Part shown: in pieces, positions 1 through 9,675 of the stretch
Position numbering within the stretch: the first letter of the stretch is position 1
How the letters are laid out: the number at the start of each line of letters is the position of its first letter
Origin: Azospirillaceae bacterium
Lineage (GTDB): Bacteria > Pseudomonadota > Alphaproteobacteria > Azospirillales > Azospirillaceae
Reading direction: 5' to 3'
Assembly (NCBI GenBank): GCA_028283825.1
Contig: JAPWJW010000003.1
Location: 186,001-250,000 of the forward strand
Length of the DNA stretch: 64,000 nt
The notes under the pieces: generated by a model
Told to the model about the DNA's origin: nothing
What the model saw: only the letters and a program-made list of their open reading frames with translations
The model's database searches: none
Position numbers and translations under genes: made by a program

Positions 1-893
1 ACCGCATCGAACTGGTGCTGAACGCCATCAACCTTTACGTAGGCAAGCTGGGCAAGGTCGACGGCGGCGGGCAGCCGCCGGGCCTGGTCACCCTGTCGGA
101 GCTGCTGGCCCAGGGCGTGCTGCCGCGCACGCTGGCGGAATTGCGCCTGGGCCTGTTGCGCCACCTGCACGCCCGCCTGCCGTTTTATGGCGAGCGCAAC
201 ATCCAGGATGAGATGCGGGCCCTGGTCCGCATCCTGGATCATCTCAAGGTCACCGCCCCGACCCTGGTGAATGATGAGGAGATCCAGGAGGCCATCGCCA
301 TCCGGGCCGACAAGCTGATCCAGCCCGAGGCCATGTCCGACCTGATGGGACAGGCGCGCGGCATCTACGCCAAGATCAACCTGGTGCTGGGCCTGGTGAA
401 CATGGCGCCCGGCCGCCATGCCAAGGCCCGGCTGGCGCCTTACCTGCGGTCCCTGATCGTGCCCGACGACATCGTCTGGGACATGGGCTGCCAGGGGCGG
501 CGCATGGACATCATCCGGCCTTTGAGCGAACTGTCCGACCGCATCCAGAACGCCGGCGTGCCGGAGGCGGCCAAGCGCGACATGCTGGACATCCTGGACA
601 GCGCCCTGTTCGAGACGGTGCGGACGGAGATCGTCGGCAACCAGGCCATGGGGTTCGCCGACCGCATGCTGGCCATCATCACCACCTGCGGCAACCTGCC
701 GGAAGGCGGCCGCGCCCGTGCCTTCGCGGGTGAGACGCTGGCCACCGCCCTGCGCCGGCCGGAATTCATCCTCAACTACCTGGAACGCTTTGAAAGTTCG
801 GCGGAACGGCGGGACAGCTACTTCCGCCTGTGCCAGGCGCTGGCCGACAGCAAGCTGGTGCCGGCGGCCCTGATACCCAACGCGGCGGCCTGA
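1..893 (+). CDS. Unknown protein, C-terminal part (5' end outside window)
   Basis: The reading frame is open from base 3 through a possible GTG at 15 to the stop at 893, so the window probably holds only the C-terminal part (about 296 residues) of a longer protein. The visible part is Leu/Ala/Arg-rich, looks alpha-helical and soluble, and has no membrane segment, signal peptide or catalytic motif that I recognise. There are scattered acidic-basic heptad-like stretches but no clear coiled coil. It is followed by a structured repeat 12 bases after the stop. I do not recognise the family and assign no function. Confidence 0.6.
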   Translation, partial: RIELVLNAINLYVGKLGKVDGGGQPPGLVTLSELLAQGVLPRTLAELRLGLLRHLHARLPFYGERNIQDEMRALVRILDHLKVTAPTLVNDEEIQEAIAIRADKLIQPEAMSDLMGQARGIYAKINLVLGLVNMAPGRHAKARLAPYLRSLIVPDDIVWDMGCQGRRMDIIRPLSELSDRIQNAGVPEAAKRDMLDILDSALFETVRTEIVGNQAMGFADRMLAIITTCGNLPEGGRARAFAGETLATALRRPEFILNYLERFESSAERRDSYFRLCQALADSKLVPAALIPNAAA

Positions 894-904
894 CGTTTTG
901 GGTT

Positions 905-1003
905 CCCTCAGGCGCCGGGCGTGGCCATCCGGCCACTTGGCTTCCTCGGTTTCCAGTCCGCTGACGCTCCCCTGAAACCTGCGGCGGCCGCGGTCGCGGC
1001 CTA
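905..1003 (-). repeat. Structured dispersed repeat, copy A
   Basis: This is one of six related elements of about 100 bp in the window. Read on the minus strand it starts TAGGCCGCGACCGCGGCC (hairpin 1, GACC loop), continues with a long hairpin whose arms are GGTTTC and GAAACC, then a hairpin GTGGCC-GGAT-GGCCAC, and ends GCCCGGCGCCTGAGGG. It begins 12 bases after the stop of the preceding gene, in antisense orientation to it. The rest of the 286-base gap up to serC shows nothing else I can assign apart from the serC ribosome binding site. Confidence 0.85.
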
Positions 1004-1178
1004 TGGCGTCGCCAAGGCCGGGCGCCTATCCGTAAGGATGTTACGTACGGCATTCCGACATGGCAGCAATGTATCGCGCCCGCATCGACATGATTGACGT
1101 TCTTGCGTGAGGCCCATAAGTTCGGCGGCGGGACACGCCCCCCCAACGGGGCGCAACTATTCTGCAAGGAATAGCATC

Positions 1179-2348
1179 ATGACCGTACCGCCGAAGCCCG
1201 AGAGCCGGCCGTCGAATCCTAATTTTTCTTCTGGTCCCTGCGCCAAGCGTCCCGGATGGACGCTGGATGCCTTGAAGGGCGCCCTGGTGGGCCGCTCGCA
1301 CCGGTCCAAGCCCGGCAAGGCCAAGCTGCAAGAGGTCATTGATCGCAGCCGCGCCCTTCTGAACATCCCGGCCGACTACCGCATCGGCATCGTCCCCGCT
1401 TCCGACACCGGTGCCGTTGAAATGGCCCTGTGGTCGCTGCTGGGCGCCCGCGGTGTCGACATGGTCGCCTGGGAAAGCTTCGGCAAGGATTGGGTGACCG
1501 ACGTCGTGAAGCAGCTGAAGCTGGCCGACGCCCGCACCTTCACCGCCGGCTACGGCAAGCTGCCGGACCTGGCGCAGGTCGATTTCAAGAACGACGTGGT
1601 CTTCACCTGGAACGGCACCACCTCCGGTGTGCGCGTGCCCAACGGTGACTGGATCGCGGATGATCGCGAAGGCCTGACCATCTGCGACGCCACCTCCGCT
1701 GCGTTCGCCATGGACCTGCCGTGGGACAAGCTGGATGTGGTCACCTGGTCCTGGCAGAAGGTGCTGGGCGGTGAGGCCGCGCACGGCATGCTGGTGCTCA
1801 GCCCCCGCGCCGTCGCCCGCCTGGAAAGCTACAAGCCGGCCTGGCCGCTGCCCAAGATTTTCCGCATGACCAAGGACGGCAAGATCGTCGAAGGCATCTT
1901 CAAGGGTGAGACCATCAACACCCCGTCGATGCTGGCGGTCGAGGACGCCCTGGACGGCCTGCGCTGGGCCGAATCCGTGGGCGGCCTGAAGGGCCTGATC
2001 GAACGGTCCGAGGCCAACCTGGCGGCCGTGGCCGACTGGGCGGATGCCGGCACCACCGCGGCCTTCCTGGCCGACGTGCCCGCCACCCGGTCCTGCACCT
2101 CCATCTGCCTGAAGTTCGCCGATCCCAAGTTGGCGACCCAGACGCCGGAAGTGCAGGCGGAAGTGGCCAAGAAGGTCGCTTCCCTGCTGGAAAAGGAAGG
2201 CGTGGCGCTGGACGCCGGCGCCTACCGCGACGCCCCCCCGGGCCTGCGTATCTGGGGCGGCGCCACGATCGAGCGGTCCGACATCCAGGCGCTGCTGCCC
2301 TGGATCGACTGGGCCTACGCCACGGTCGCGGCCGAACTGGTCGCCTGA
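1179..2348 (+). CDS. serC: Phosphoserine aminotransferase
   Basis: SerC is a PLP-dependent, cytosolic transaminase that converts 3-phosphohydroxypyruvate and glutamate to phosphoserine and 2-oxoglutarate, the second step of serine synthesis. The protein is 389 residues, the length of the alphaproteobacterial/archaeal SerC branch. An N-terminal [15 protein letters not shown] motif and the segment [13 protein letters not shown], with Lys194 as the expected PLP Schiff-base lysine, support the call. The ATG at 1179 is chosen because AAGGA lies 8 bases upstream; the frame is open further upstream, but without a good ribosome site or family similarity. serA follows 116 bases downstream in the same direction, so the two probably form a serine-synthesis unit. 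Confidence 0.93.
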   Translation: MTVPPKPESRPSNPNFSSGPCAKRPGWTLDALKGALVGRSHRSKPGKAKLQEVIDRSRALLNIPADYRIGIVPASDTGAVEMALWSLLGARGVDMVAWESFGKDWVTDVVKQLKLADARTFTAGYGKLPDLAQVDFKNDVVFTWNGTTSGVRVPNGDWIADDREGLTICDATSAAFAMDLPWDKLDVVTWSWQKVLGGEAAHGMLVLSPRAVARLESYKPAWPLPKIFRMTKDGKIVEGIFKGETINTPSMLAVEDALDGLRWAESVGGLKGLIERSEANLAAVADWADAGTTAAFLADVPATRSCTSICLKFADPKLATQTPEVQAEVAKKVASLLEKEGVALDAGAYRDAPPGLRIWGGATIERSDIQALLPWIDWAYATVAAELVA

Positions 2349-2464
2349 TCCACGGCTTCGCGTCTTAGTTACGCCTATTCCTGACATACGGCCTGGCGCC
2401 GCCCCCTACCCGGAAACCATCCGGACGGGCGGCGCCGGCCCATCCTTTCAAAGGATCCAGAGCC

Positions 2465-4048
2465 ATGCCCAAGGTTCTCATTTCGGACAGCCTGAGCCCC
2501 CGCGCCGTCGAAATCTTCAAGGAACGCGGCGTCGAGGTCGATGTGATCACCGGCCTGAAGCCGGATGAGCTGAAGGCCATCATCGGCAAGTACGATGGCT
2601 TGGCCATCCGCTCGTCCACCAAGGTCACCAAGGAAGTGCTGGCGGTCGCCACCAACCTGAAGGTGGTCGGCCGCGCCGGCATCGGCGTCGACAACGTGGA
2701 CGTGCCCGCCGCCACCGCCAGCGGCGTGGTGGTCATGAACACCCCCTTCGGCAACTCCATCACCACCGCCGAACACGCCATCGCCATGATGTTCGCGCTG
2801 GCCCGTGAAATCCCGGCCGCCAACACCTCCACCCACGCCGGCAAGTGGGAAAAGAACCGCTTCATGGGTGTGGAGCTGTACGGCAAGGTCCTGGGCGTCA
2901 TCGGCTGCGGCAACATCGGTTCCATCGTCGCCGACCGCGCCTTGGGCCTGAAGATGCGCGTCGTCGCCTTCGATCCCTTCCTCTCGGCCGAACGCGCCCA
3001 GGATCTGGGCGTGGAGAAGGTGGAACTGGACGAGCTGCTGCGCCGCGCCGACTTCATCACTCTGCACACGCCGCTGACCGACGCCACCCGCAACGTGCTG
3101 GACGCCAAGGCGCTGGCCAAGACCAAGCCAGGCGTGCGCATCATCAACTGCGCCCGCGGCGGCCTGATCGTCGAGGCCGACCTGAAGGCGGCCCTGGACA
3201 GCGGCCATGTCGCCGGTGCCGCCCTGGACGTGTTCGCGGAAGAGCCGGCTAAGGAAAGCATCCTGTTCGGTAACGAGAAGGTCATCTGCACCCCGCACCT
3301 GGGCGCCTCCACCACGGAAGCGCAGGAGAACGTGGCCCTGCAGGTGGCCGAGCAGATGTCCGACTTCCTGGTCACCGGCGCCGTGGTCAATGCCCTGAAC
3401 ATGCCGTCGGTCTCGGCCGAAGACGCGCCCAAGCTGAAGCCCTACATGAAGCTGGCCGAACAGCTGGGCGGCTTCGCCGGCCAGATCACCGAGACGGGCC
3501 TGAAGTCCGTGACGGTGGAGTATGAGGGCCAGGTCGCCGACCTGAACACCCGTCCGCTGACCGCCATTGTCCTGATGGGTCTGCTGTCGCCCCTGCTGGC
3601 CTCGGTCAACATGGTCAACGCCCCCGTCATCGCCCGCGAGCGGGACATCAAGGTGGCGGAGACCAAGCGCGACGATGCCGCCGACTACCAGACCCTGATC
3701 CGCGTCGTGGTGCAGACGGAGCGGGCCACCCGCACCGTGGCCGGCACCCTGTTCGGCGGTGAGAAGCCCCGTATCGTCCAGATCGAGGAAGTGCCGATCG
3801 AAGCGGAACTGAGCCAGCACATGCTGTTCATCCGCAACGAGGACAAGCCCGGCTTCATCGGCAAGCTGGGCACCACCCTGGGCGATGCCGGCGTGAACAT
3901 CGCCACCTTCCACCTGGGTCGCACCGAGGCCGGCGCCAACGCCATCGCGCTGGTGTCCGTGGACCTGGAGGTGGGCGAGGGCCTGCTGGAACGCATCCAG
4001 GGCCTGCCCAGCGTGGTCCGCGCCAAGGCGCTGCGCTTCTCCGCCTGA
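2465..4048 (+). CDS. serA: D-3-phosphoglycerate dehydrogenase
   Basis: SerA oxidises 3-phosphoglycerate to 3-phosphohydroxypyruvate with NAD, the committed step of serine synthesis. The 527-residue length is that of the long SerA form: substrate and nucleotide domains, an intervening domain, and a C-terminal ACT domain from about residue 455 ([15 protein letters not shown]) that is expected to bind serine. The NAD motif IGCGNIG lies at 146-152. The catalytic set of the D-isomer dehydrogenases is visible: Arg231 in NCARGG, Glu259/Glu260 in AEEPA and His278 in TPHLG. AAGGA stands 9 bases before the ATG. A strong terminator follows the stop. Confidence 0.96.
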   Translation: MPKVLISDSLSPRAVEIFKERGVEVDVITGLKPDELKAIIGKYDGLAIRSSTKVTKEVLAVATNLKVVGRAGIGVDNVDVPAATASGVVVMNTPFGNSITTAEHAIAMMFALAREIPAANTSTHAGKWEKNRFMGVELYGKVLGVIGCGNIGSIVADRALGLKMRVVAFDPFLSAERAQDLGVEKVELDELLRRADFITLHTPLTDATRNVLDAKALAKTKPGVRIINCARGGLIVEADLKAALDSGHVAGAALDVFAEEPAKESILFGNEKVICTPHLGASTTEAQENVALQVAEQMSDFLVTGAVVNALNMPSVSAEDAPKLKPYMKLAEQLGGFAGQITETGLKSVTVEYEGQVADLNTRPLTAIVLMGLLSPLLASVNMVNAPVIARERDIKVAETKRDDAADYQTLIRVVVQTERATRTVAGTLFGGEKPRIVQIEEVPIEAELSQHMLFIRNEDKPGFIGKLGTTLGDAGVNIATFHLGRTEAGANAIALVSVDLEVGEGLLERIQGLPSVVRAKALRFSA

Positions 4049-4074
4049 TCGTTGCGGTTTGTTTGAATGCCAAG

Positions 4075-4106
4075 GGCCGTCCCGGAGGAATCCGGGGCGG
4101 CCTTTT
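4075..4106 (+). terminator. Rho-independent terminator after serA
   Basis: A 12-bp stem GGCCGTCCCGGA / TCCGGGGCGGCC (one G-U pair) with loop GGAA is followed at once by TTTT. It begins 26 bases after the serA stop. Confidence 0.85.
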
Positions 4107-4299
4107 GCATGGCGCACGGCTGGCACGCTTGATCGTTGCGAGAGCGAACCAAATAAAACAACGTCGGATCGCAAGACCTGAATTTGGGCGTAAACCCGCC
4201 TGTCCTTATGTGGTATTAAGGGGCGCCGGCTGGGCCGTCCCGGCAGGGGACGCCCGGGCCGCTGATCCAGCGACACCATTCAACCGTCAGGTGCCATCG

Positions 4300-4644
4300 A
4301 TGAGCTCCACCTCCTCCCCGTTGAAGACCGAGTTGTCCGCCGCCCTCCAGGAAATCATCCAGGAGCTGGAGCTCCTGCGCACCGAGGTCGAGAAGGTCGG
4401 CACCGTCGCTCAGCAGATTGACGCCATCGCCAAGCAGACCAACCTGCTGGCCCTGAACGCCACCATCGAAGCCGCCCGCGCGGGTGAGGCCGGCAAGGGC
4501 TTCGCCGTCGTCGCCGGTGAAGTGAAGAACCTGTCGGGCCAGACCGCCGCCGCCACCGCCGAAATCTCCTCGGTGACGCAGAGCCTGACCAAGCGTACCC
4601 AGCACCTGCACCACCTGGTTGGCAAGGCGACGCAGCACACCTGA
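4300..4644 (+). CDS. Stand-alone chemoreceptor signalling-tip protein
   Basis: This small soluble protein of 114 residues consists almost entirely of the hairpin tip of a methyl-accepting chemotaxis protein. The highly conserved tip segment runs from about residue 40 to 80 and includes [20 protein letters not shown] and [18 protein letters not shown], the region that in chemoreceptors contacts CheA and CheW. There is no membrane segment, no HAMP domain and no ligand domain, and the flanking coiled coil is far shorter than in a full receptor (roughly 100 residues against 250 or more). The ATG at 4300 is preferred over an in-frame GTG at 4291; both lie in a context without a strong ribosome site. 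Role unknown; it could seed or titrate signalling arrays, or be a receptor remnant. Confidence 0.7.
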   Translation: MSSTSSPLKTELSAALQEIIQELELLRTEVEKVGTVAQQIDAIAKQTNLLALNATIEAARAGEAGKGFAVVAGEVKNLSGQTAAATAEISSVTQSLTKRTQHLHHLVGKATQHT

Positions 4645-4664
4645 CGCCGCCGCCGGTCGCAAGG

Positions 4665-4707
4665 GGCCCGCGCCGGGGTATGCCCATCGGCGCGGGCCTG
4701 TTCTTTT
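4665..4707 (+). terminator. Rho-independent terminator
   Basis: An 11-bp perfect stem GGCCCGCGCCG / CGGCGCGGGCC is followed by TGTTCTTTT, 21 bases after the stop of the small chemoreceptor-tip gene. That gene therefore has its own transcription stop, which supports it being a real gene. Confidence 0.85.
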
Positions 4708-4854
4708 GACCCGGAAGTCGCGCAACCAGAAATTTCGGATAGGCAGGGCCGGTCCGGGTTCCACGACGGTTCCGCGCGCATCGCTTTCTGACTTAGTCTT
4801 GCTATCGACAGGGGCGCCCGGTCGGCGGACACGCCGGTCCGGAAGGCTGTCCCC

Positions 4855-5940
4855 ATGGCCCAGGGTGTGGGAGGGTGCGTGCTGTTCGCTGAGGGACCCG
4901 AGATGGCCGGCCATCTCGCCGCGCGGGCGATGGACCGCATGGCGGCGGAGCAGGTCGCGCCGCATCCCCACAACTTCACCGTCTGGTACGCCTATGTCAG
5001 CGGGCGTTATCCTGACCTGGTGCGGGCGGTGGACATCATCGCCAGCAACGGCCTGCCCTTCACGGAGGAGCGTTGCGCCGAGCTGTACCACAAGTTCTTC
5101 GCCGTCGATGACGAGTTGGCGGCCATCCAGCAGATCGGCGCCAAGCTGACCGAGGCGCTGGCCGGTGTCGCCACCACCGTGGTCACGGCCGGCGGCGACG
5201 CTGATCGTTTCGGCGCGGCGCTGAACGCCTTCCAGGGCCAGGTCGGCCTGGCCGGTACCCTGGAACAGCTGCGCGGCGTGGTCACCGCCATGACGGAGCA
5301 CGCGCGACGCGTGGCGGCGCGCAACCAGTTCCTGCAAACGCAGTTGAGCAACAGCACGCGCGAGATTGAGACCATGCGCCGTGACCTGGACACGGTGCGG
5401 CGTGAGGCCATGACCGACGCGCTGACGGAACTCGCCAACCGCAAGCAGTTCGACCAGGCCCTGCGTGAGGCGGCGGCCAATGCCATGGAACATGGCCAGC
5501 CGATGTGCCTGGCCATGATCGACATCGATTTCTTCAAGAAATTCAATGACGAGCATGGGCACGTGGTGGGTGACCAGGTGCTGAAGCTGGTGGCCCGCAC
5601 CCTGAAGGACACGGTGCGGGGCCGCGATACCGCCGCCCGCTTCGGGGGTGAGGAATTCGCCATCATCCTGCCCGATACCGGGCTGGAGGAGGCGCTGGTC
5701 TTCGCCGAGCGCACGCGTGTCACCATCGCTAACCGGCGCATCGTCAAGCGCACCACCGGCACGGCCATCGGCAACATCACCCTGTCGGTGGGGGTGGCCC
5801 GGTACGAGCCGGGCGAATCACTGGTCCGCCTTATCCAGCGCGCGGATGAGGCGCTGTACAGGGCCAAGCATGAGGGGCGCAACCAGGTGCGCGCCCATGT
5901 GGGCAGCGCCGGGGCGGCGGCGGAGCCCGCTCTGACTTAG
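4855..5940 (+). CDS. Diguanylate cyclase (GGDEF protein)
   Basis: The protein makes cyclic di-GMP from two GTP. It has 361 residues with an N-terminal helical region (about 1-185) that I cannot name, then a GGDEF domain to about residue 350. The active-site loop reads RFGGEEF with GGEEF at 264-268, an accepted catalytic variant. The I-site RGRD (255-258) lies exactly five residues before it, so product inhibition by c-di-GMP is expected. DIDFFKKFND, the metal/nucleotide segment, is intact. No membrane segment is seen. The ATG at 4855 is the furthest upstream start; a later ATG at 4903 is possible. A structured repeat follows 22 bases after the stop. Confidence 0.88.
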   Translation: MAQGVGGCVLFAEGPEMAGHLAARAMDRMAAEQVAPHPHNFTVWYAYVSGRYPDLVRAVDIIASNGLPFTEERCAELYHKFFAVDDELAAIQQIGAKLTEALAGVATTVVTAGGDADRFGAALNAFQGQVGLAGTLEQLRGVVTAMTEHARRVAARNQFLQTQLSNSTREIETMRRDLDTVRREAMTDALTELANRKQFDQALREAAANAMEHGQPMCLAMIDIDFFKKFNDEHGHVVGDQVLKLVARTLKDTVRGRDTAARFGGEEFAIILPDTGLEEALVFAERTRVTIANRRIVKRTTGTAIGNITLSVGVARYEPGESLVRLIQRADEALYRAKHEGRNQVRAHVGSAGAAAEPALT

Positions 5941-5961
5941 GTATTTGAGTGCTGACTGAAT

Positions 5962-6062
5962 TAGGCCCCGACGGGGCCGCCGCAGTTTTCCGGGGAGCCG
6001 TAGGCGGACTGGAAAGCGAGGACAAGCCAAGCCCGCGGATGCGGGCGCCCGGCGCCTGAGGG
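5962..6062 (+). repeat. Structured dispersed repeat, copy B
   Basis: This is the same element as copy A, on the plus strand. Hairpin 1 is GGCCCC-GAC-GGGGCC. Hairpin 2 has arms GTTTTCC and GGAAAGC around an inner GCC-GTA-GGC. Hairpin 3 is CCCGC-GGAT-GCGGG. It ends GCGCCTGAGGG. It sits between two convergent genes, 22 bases after one stop and 20 bases before the end of the other gene. Confidence 0.85.
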
Positions 6063-6082
6063 AAAACGACGGCTAACCCCCA

Positions 6083-6433
6083 TTACCACTTACGTTCCGT
6101 CTTCATGTTGCCGCCATTGATGGCGTCCAGGAAAGCGCTGCCGCTGGATTTGCGGGGGGCGCGCAAGCCGCCCTGGGCGCGGGTGGTGGCCACCACCTTG
6201 ATGGCGGCGTCGGTGGCGTCGGTCTGGATTTGGCGGCGCACGTCCGGCTCCAGCGATTCGAAGGCCTCACGCGCGAAAACCAGGGCGTTTTCCGAGCGGG
6301 TTTCCAGAACCTGGCGCAAGGCGTTGGCCGCCATCAGGCATTCCAGGCGTTCCGGTCCGGACAGGTCGTCCAGCACGTCCGCCAGGATGCCGATCGCTTG
6401 CAGCGTCTTCGTATCGTTCAAGCGCAGGTTCAT
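6083..6433 (-). CDS. Small hypothetical protein
   Basis: This 116-residue protein starts MNLRLNDTKTLQAIGILADV. It is predicted soluble and helical, with an acidic centre and a basic C-terminal end (MKTERKW). No known motif is recognised. The ATG at 6433 is preferred over an upstream in-frame ATG at 6448 because GGGGAG stands about 7 bases before it on the minus strand. It is transcribed towards the diguanylate cyclase gene, with repeat copy B between them, and away from the helicase gene. Codon use resembles that of its neighbours, which supports it being real. Confidence 0.6.
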   Translation of the reverse strand: MNLRLNDTKTLQAIGILADVLDDLSGPERLECLMAANALRQVLETRSENALVFAREAFESLEPDVRRQIQTDATDAAIKVVATTRAQGGLRAPRKSSGSAFLDAINGGNMKTERKW

Positions 6434-6636
6434 CGGTTCGCTCCCCACCCCGCCGATGGTTCCCGAGGTCGGGTCTTTCGGTCGGGGGGCATCAACATGT
6501 CGGGTTCATCTTTCCATCATATGAACCACCAGTGCAACGGGATAGGTGGTTTCACCTTCTTGCGTGCCGCGCCCGTTCGGAATGGGCCGGATGGCGGGGC
6601 TGACGGCCGCGGACTTGTGCTGTATATGTTCCCCTC

Positions 6637-9034
6637 ATGACCGACTTGTTCTCCCGCCTGGACCCGCCCGCCCCGCCCAAGCCCGACTCCAAGGCCGAGC
6701 CGGAAAAGGCGCCGCCCATTGCCGCCGCGCGCCCGGCGCCGGCTCCCCCGCCGCCGCTTCCGGCCGGCTGGTCCCCCGCCTATCTCGACGCCCTGAATCC
6801 GGCACAGCGTGAGGCGGTGGAGGCCTTGGACGGTCCCGTCCTGGTGCTGGCCGGTGCCGGCACCGGCAAGACCCGGGCGCTGACCACGCGTCTGGCGCAC
6901 CTGCTGATGACCCGGCGGGTCAGCCCCTGGAACATCCTGGCGGTCACCTTCACCAACAAGGCGGCGCGCGAGATGCGCGACCGTGTCGGCGCGCTGATCG
7001 GCGGCGACACCGAAGGCTGGTGGATGGGCACCTTCCATGCGCTGGCCGCCCGCATCCTGCGCCGCCATGCCGAACTGGTGGGCCTGACGTCCAGCTTCAC
7101 CATCCTGGACACCGACGACCAGCTGCGCCTGCTGAAGCAGCTGATGGAGGCGGAGGGGGTGGACGGCAAGAAATGGCCGGCCCGCGTGCTGCTGTCGGTG
7201 ATCGAGCGCTGGAAGGACCGCGCCCTGCCGCCGGACCGCCTGCGGCCCGAGGACGCGGGGGAGGCTGCGGGCGGCAAGGTGCTGACCCTTTACCGCCAAT
7301 ACCAGGAGCGCCTGCGCACCCTGAACGCCTGCGACTTCGGCGACCTGCTGATGCACAACATCACCCTGTTCCAGGCCCACGCCGACGTGCTGGCCGATTA
7401 CCAGCGGCGCTTCCGCTACATCCTGGTGGACGAATACCAGGACACCAACGTGGCGCAGTACCTGTGGCTGCGCCTGTTGGCTCAGGGGCATCAGAACATC
7501 TGTTGCGTCGGCGACGACGACCAGTCGATCTATGGCTGGCGCGGGGCGGAGGTGGGCAACATCCTGCGGTTCGAGCAGGACTTCCCCGGCGCCAAGGTCA
7601 TCCGCCTGGAACAGAACTATCGCTCCACCGGCCACATCCTGGGGGCGGCGGCCGGTGTCATCGCCCACAACCAGGGCCGCCTGGGCAAGACCCTGTGGAC
7701 CGAGGCCGAGGGCGGCGAGAAGGTGGTGCTGCGCGGCCTGTGGGATGCGGAGGCCGAGGCCCGCTGGGTGGGCGATGAGGTCGAGGCGCTGCAACGCAAG
7801 GGCACCGGCCTGGACCACATGGCGGTGCTGGTGCGCGCCGGTTTCCAGACGCGTGAGTTCGAGGAGCGCTTCATCACCCTGGGCCTGCCCTATCGCGTGG
7901 TCGGCGGTCAGCGCTTCTATGAGCGGCTGGAGATTCGCGACGCCATGGCCTACCTGCGGGTGGTGGCCCAGCCGGCGGACGATCTGGCGTTCGAGCGCAT
8001 CATCAACACGCCCAAGCGCGGCATCGGCCCCGCCACCATCCAGCAGCTGTACCAGACCAGCCGGGTGCTGGGCGTGCCGTTGCTGGAGGCGACGTTGCGC
8101 CTGACCGAGACGGATGAGCTGAAGCCCAAGGTGCGCGCCACCTTGCGCGCCCTGGTGCAGGATTTCGCCCGCTGGCGCAGCCAGATCGATACCGTGCGCC
8201 ACACCGACCTGGCCCAATCCATCCTGGATGAAAGCGGCTATACCCGCATGTGGCAGGAGGACAAGACGCCGGAGGCGCCGGGCCGCCTGGAAAACCTGAA
8301 GGAACTCGTCAACGCCATGGGCGAGTTCGAGAACCTGCTGGGCTTCCTGGAGCATGTCAGCCTGGTGATGGAGAATGCGGAGACCGTGGGCTCCGCCCAG
8401 GTGTCGCTGATGACCCTGCACGGCGCCAAGGGCCTGGAGTTCGACGTCGTCTTCCTGCCAGGGTGGGAGGAGGGCGTGTTCCCCAGCCAGCGCACCCTGG
8501 ATGAGAACGGCCATCGCCGGGCTGGAGGAGGAACGCCGCCTGGCCTATGTCGGCATCACCCGTGGCCGCAAGCGCGTGCTGATCAGCCACGCCGCCAACC
8601 GCCGCATCCACGGCACCTGGTCCACCAGCCTGCCGTCGCGCTTCATCGGCGAACTGCCGGACGACCATATCGCGGTGGAGAACGACCCCGGCCTGACCTC
8701 CGGCCATTGGGGCCAGGGCATGCGGGGCGGTTACGGCGATGGCGGCTATAGCGGTGGCCCGTCCGACAGCTTCAATGAAAGCTTCAACCGCATGGGCCGC
8801 CAGGCCCCCGTGGGCAACCGCACCGGCCGCCTGATCGAAGGCACGGCCGTCGACGTCACCCCCCGCGCCCGGCCCAACGCGCCCTTCCGCCCCGGCGCCC
8901 GCGTCTTCCACCAGAAATTCGGCTACGGCATCGTCAAGCATGTCGAAAACGACAAGCTGGAGATCTTCTTCGAGCATTCCGGCACGAAGAAGGTGATGGA
9001 CAGCTTCGTGGTGCCGGCGGAGCAGGCAGGTTAA
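6637..9034 (+). pseudogene. UvrD/PcrA-type DNA helicase, frameshifted
   Basis: This is a superfamily 1A 3'-5' DNA helicase, used in excision repair and in clearing RecA or stalled complexes. The first frame carries Walker A GAGTGKT (73-79), LVDEYQDTN (motif II), DDDQSIYGWRGAE (III), LEQNYRST (IV) and LMTLHGAKGLEFDVVFLPGW (V). Motif VI (RRLAYVGITRGRKR, with its arginines) continues in the other frame. The two halves join if one base is removed at about 8510-8512 (ENGG/CCATCG reads as Asn-Gly-Ile-Ala-Gly-Leu-Glu). Restored, the product is 798 residues, normal for the family. As written, the first frame runs on to 8751 and lacks motif VI, so it should be inactive. The extra C may be a sequencing error because such genes are rarely dispensable. 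The stop overlaps the convergent PEBP gene. Confidence 0.85.
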
Positions 9035-9675
9035 ACCCGCTCGTACGTCCCTATCAGCGTCCCCCAGGCCAGCACGGTCTGGGGTGTCAGCGCCGCCAGC
9101 AGGTCGCGCAAGCTTGGGGTGTCCGGCAGGGCCAGCGGGTGTTCCAGGGCCAGCAGCTGGAAGACGTAGCGGTGGGTCCCATGGCCGCGCACCGGCCGGG
9201 GGCCGGCGTAACCGATCCGGCCGAACAGGCCCCGGCCCAGGGTCAGGCCGTTGCCCACCTGGGGGCACAGCGCCCCTTCATCCACGCCCTTGCGGCCCGG
9301 CGCGATGCTGGTGGCCAGCAGGTGCAGCACCGGCCGGGGCAGGGGCGCGTCCGGATCCTGCATCACCAAGGCCAGTGCCCCGGTGCCGGCAGGGACGCCC
9401 GTCCAGCTGAGCGCAGGCGACAGGTTGTCGCCCACGCCGCTGCCGGCATGGCGCCGGGGAATGGCGCCGCCGTCGGCGAAGGCCGGGCTGGTGAGGCGCA
9501 GGCTGGCCGGCGCGTCCTTCACCAACGGGTGGTTGATGACCAGCCGGGCGTCGCCGGCGCGGAAGCCCCGCAGCATCCGGCCCAGCCAGTGGCCGGCCGG
9601 GCGTTCCCGCGGAGCGGAGGCGGCGATGCGCAATTGCAAGGGGTCGTTCAGGCCGATGTCCAGGGTGGTCCTCAT
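9031..9675 (-). CDS. PEBP (YbhB/YbcL) family protein
   Basis: This 214-residue protein belongs to the phosphatidylethanolamine-binding / Raf-kinase-inhibitor-like family. Visible family signatures are DNLSPALSWTGVP, the DPDAP anion-site segment and GTHRYVFQLLAL. The bacterial function of the family is poorly defined. The start MRTTLDIGLND at 9675 overlaps the stop of the upstream membrane-protein gene by ATGA, so translation is likely coupled and the two form an operon. A longer frame reaching 10014 exists but its extra part is the shadow of the upstream gene. The N-terminal 90 residues before the PEBP core are not assigned. Confidence 0.82.
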   Translation of the reverse strand: MRTTLDIGLNDPLQLRIAASAPRERPAGHWLGRMLRGFRAGDARLVINHPLVKDAPASLRLTSPAFADGGAIPRRHAGSGVGDNLSPALSWTGVPAGTGALALVMQDPDAPLPRPVLHLLATSIAPGRKGVDEGALCPQVGNGLTLGRGLFGRIGYAGPRPVRGHGTHRYVFQLLALEHPLALPDTPSLRDLLAALTPQTVLAWGTLIGTYERV

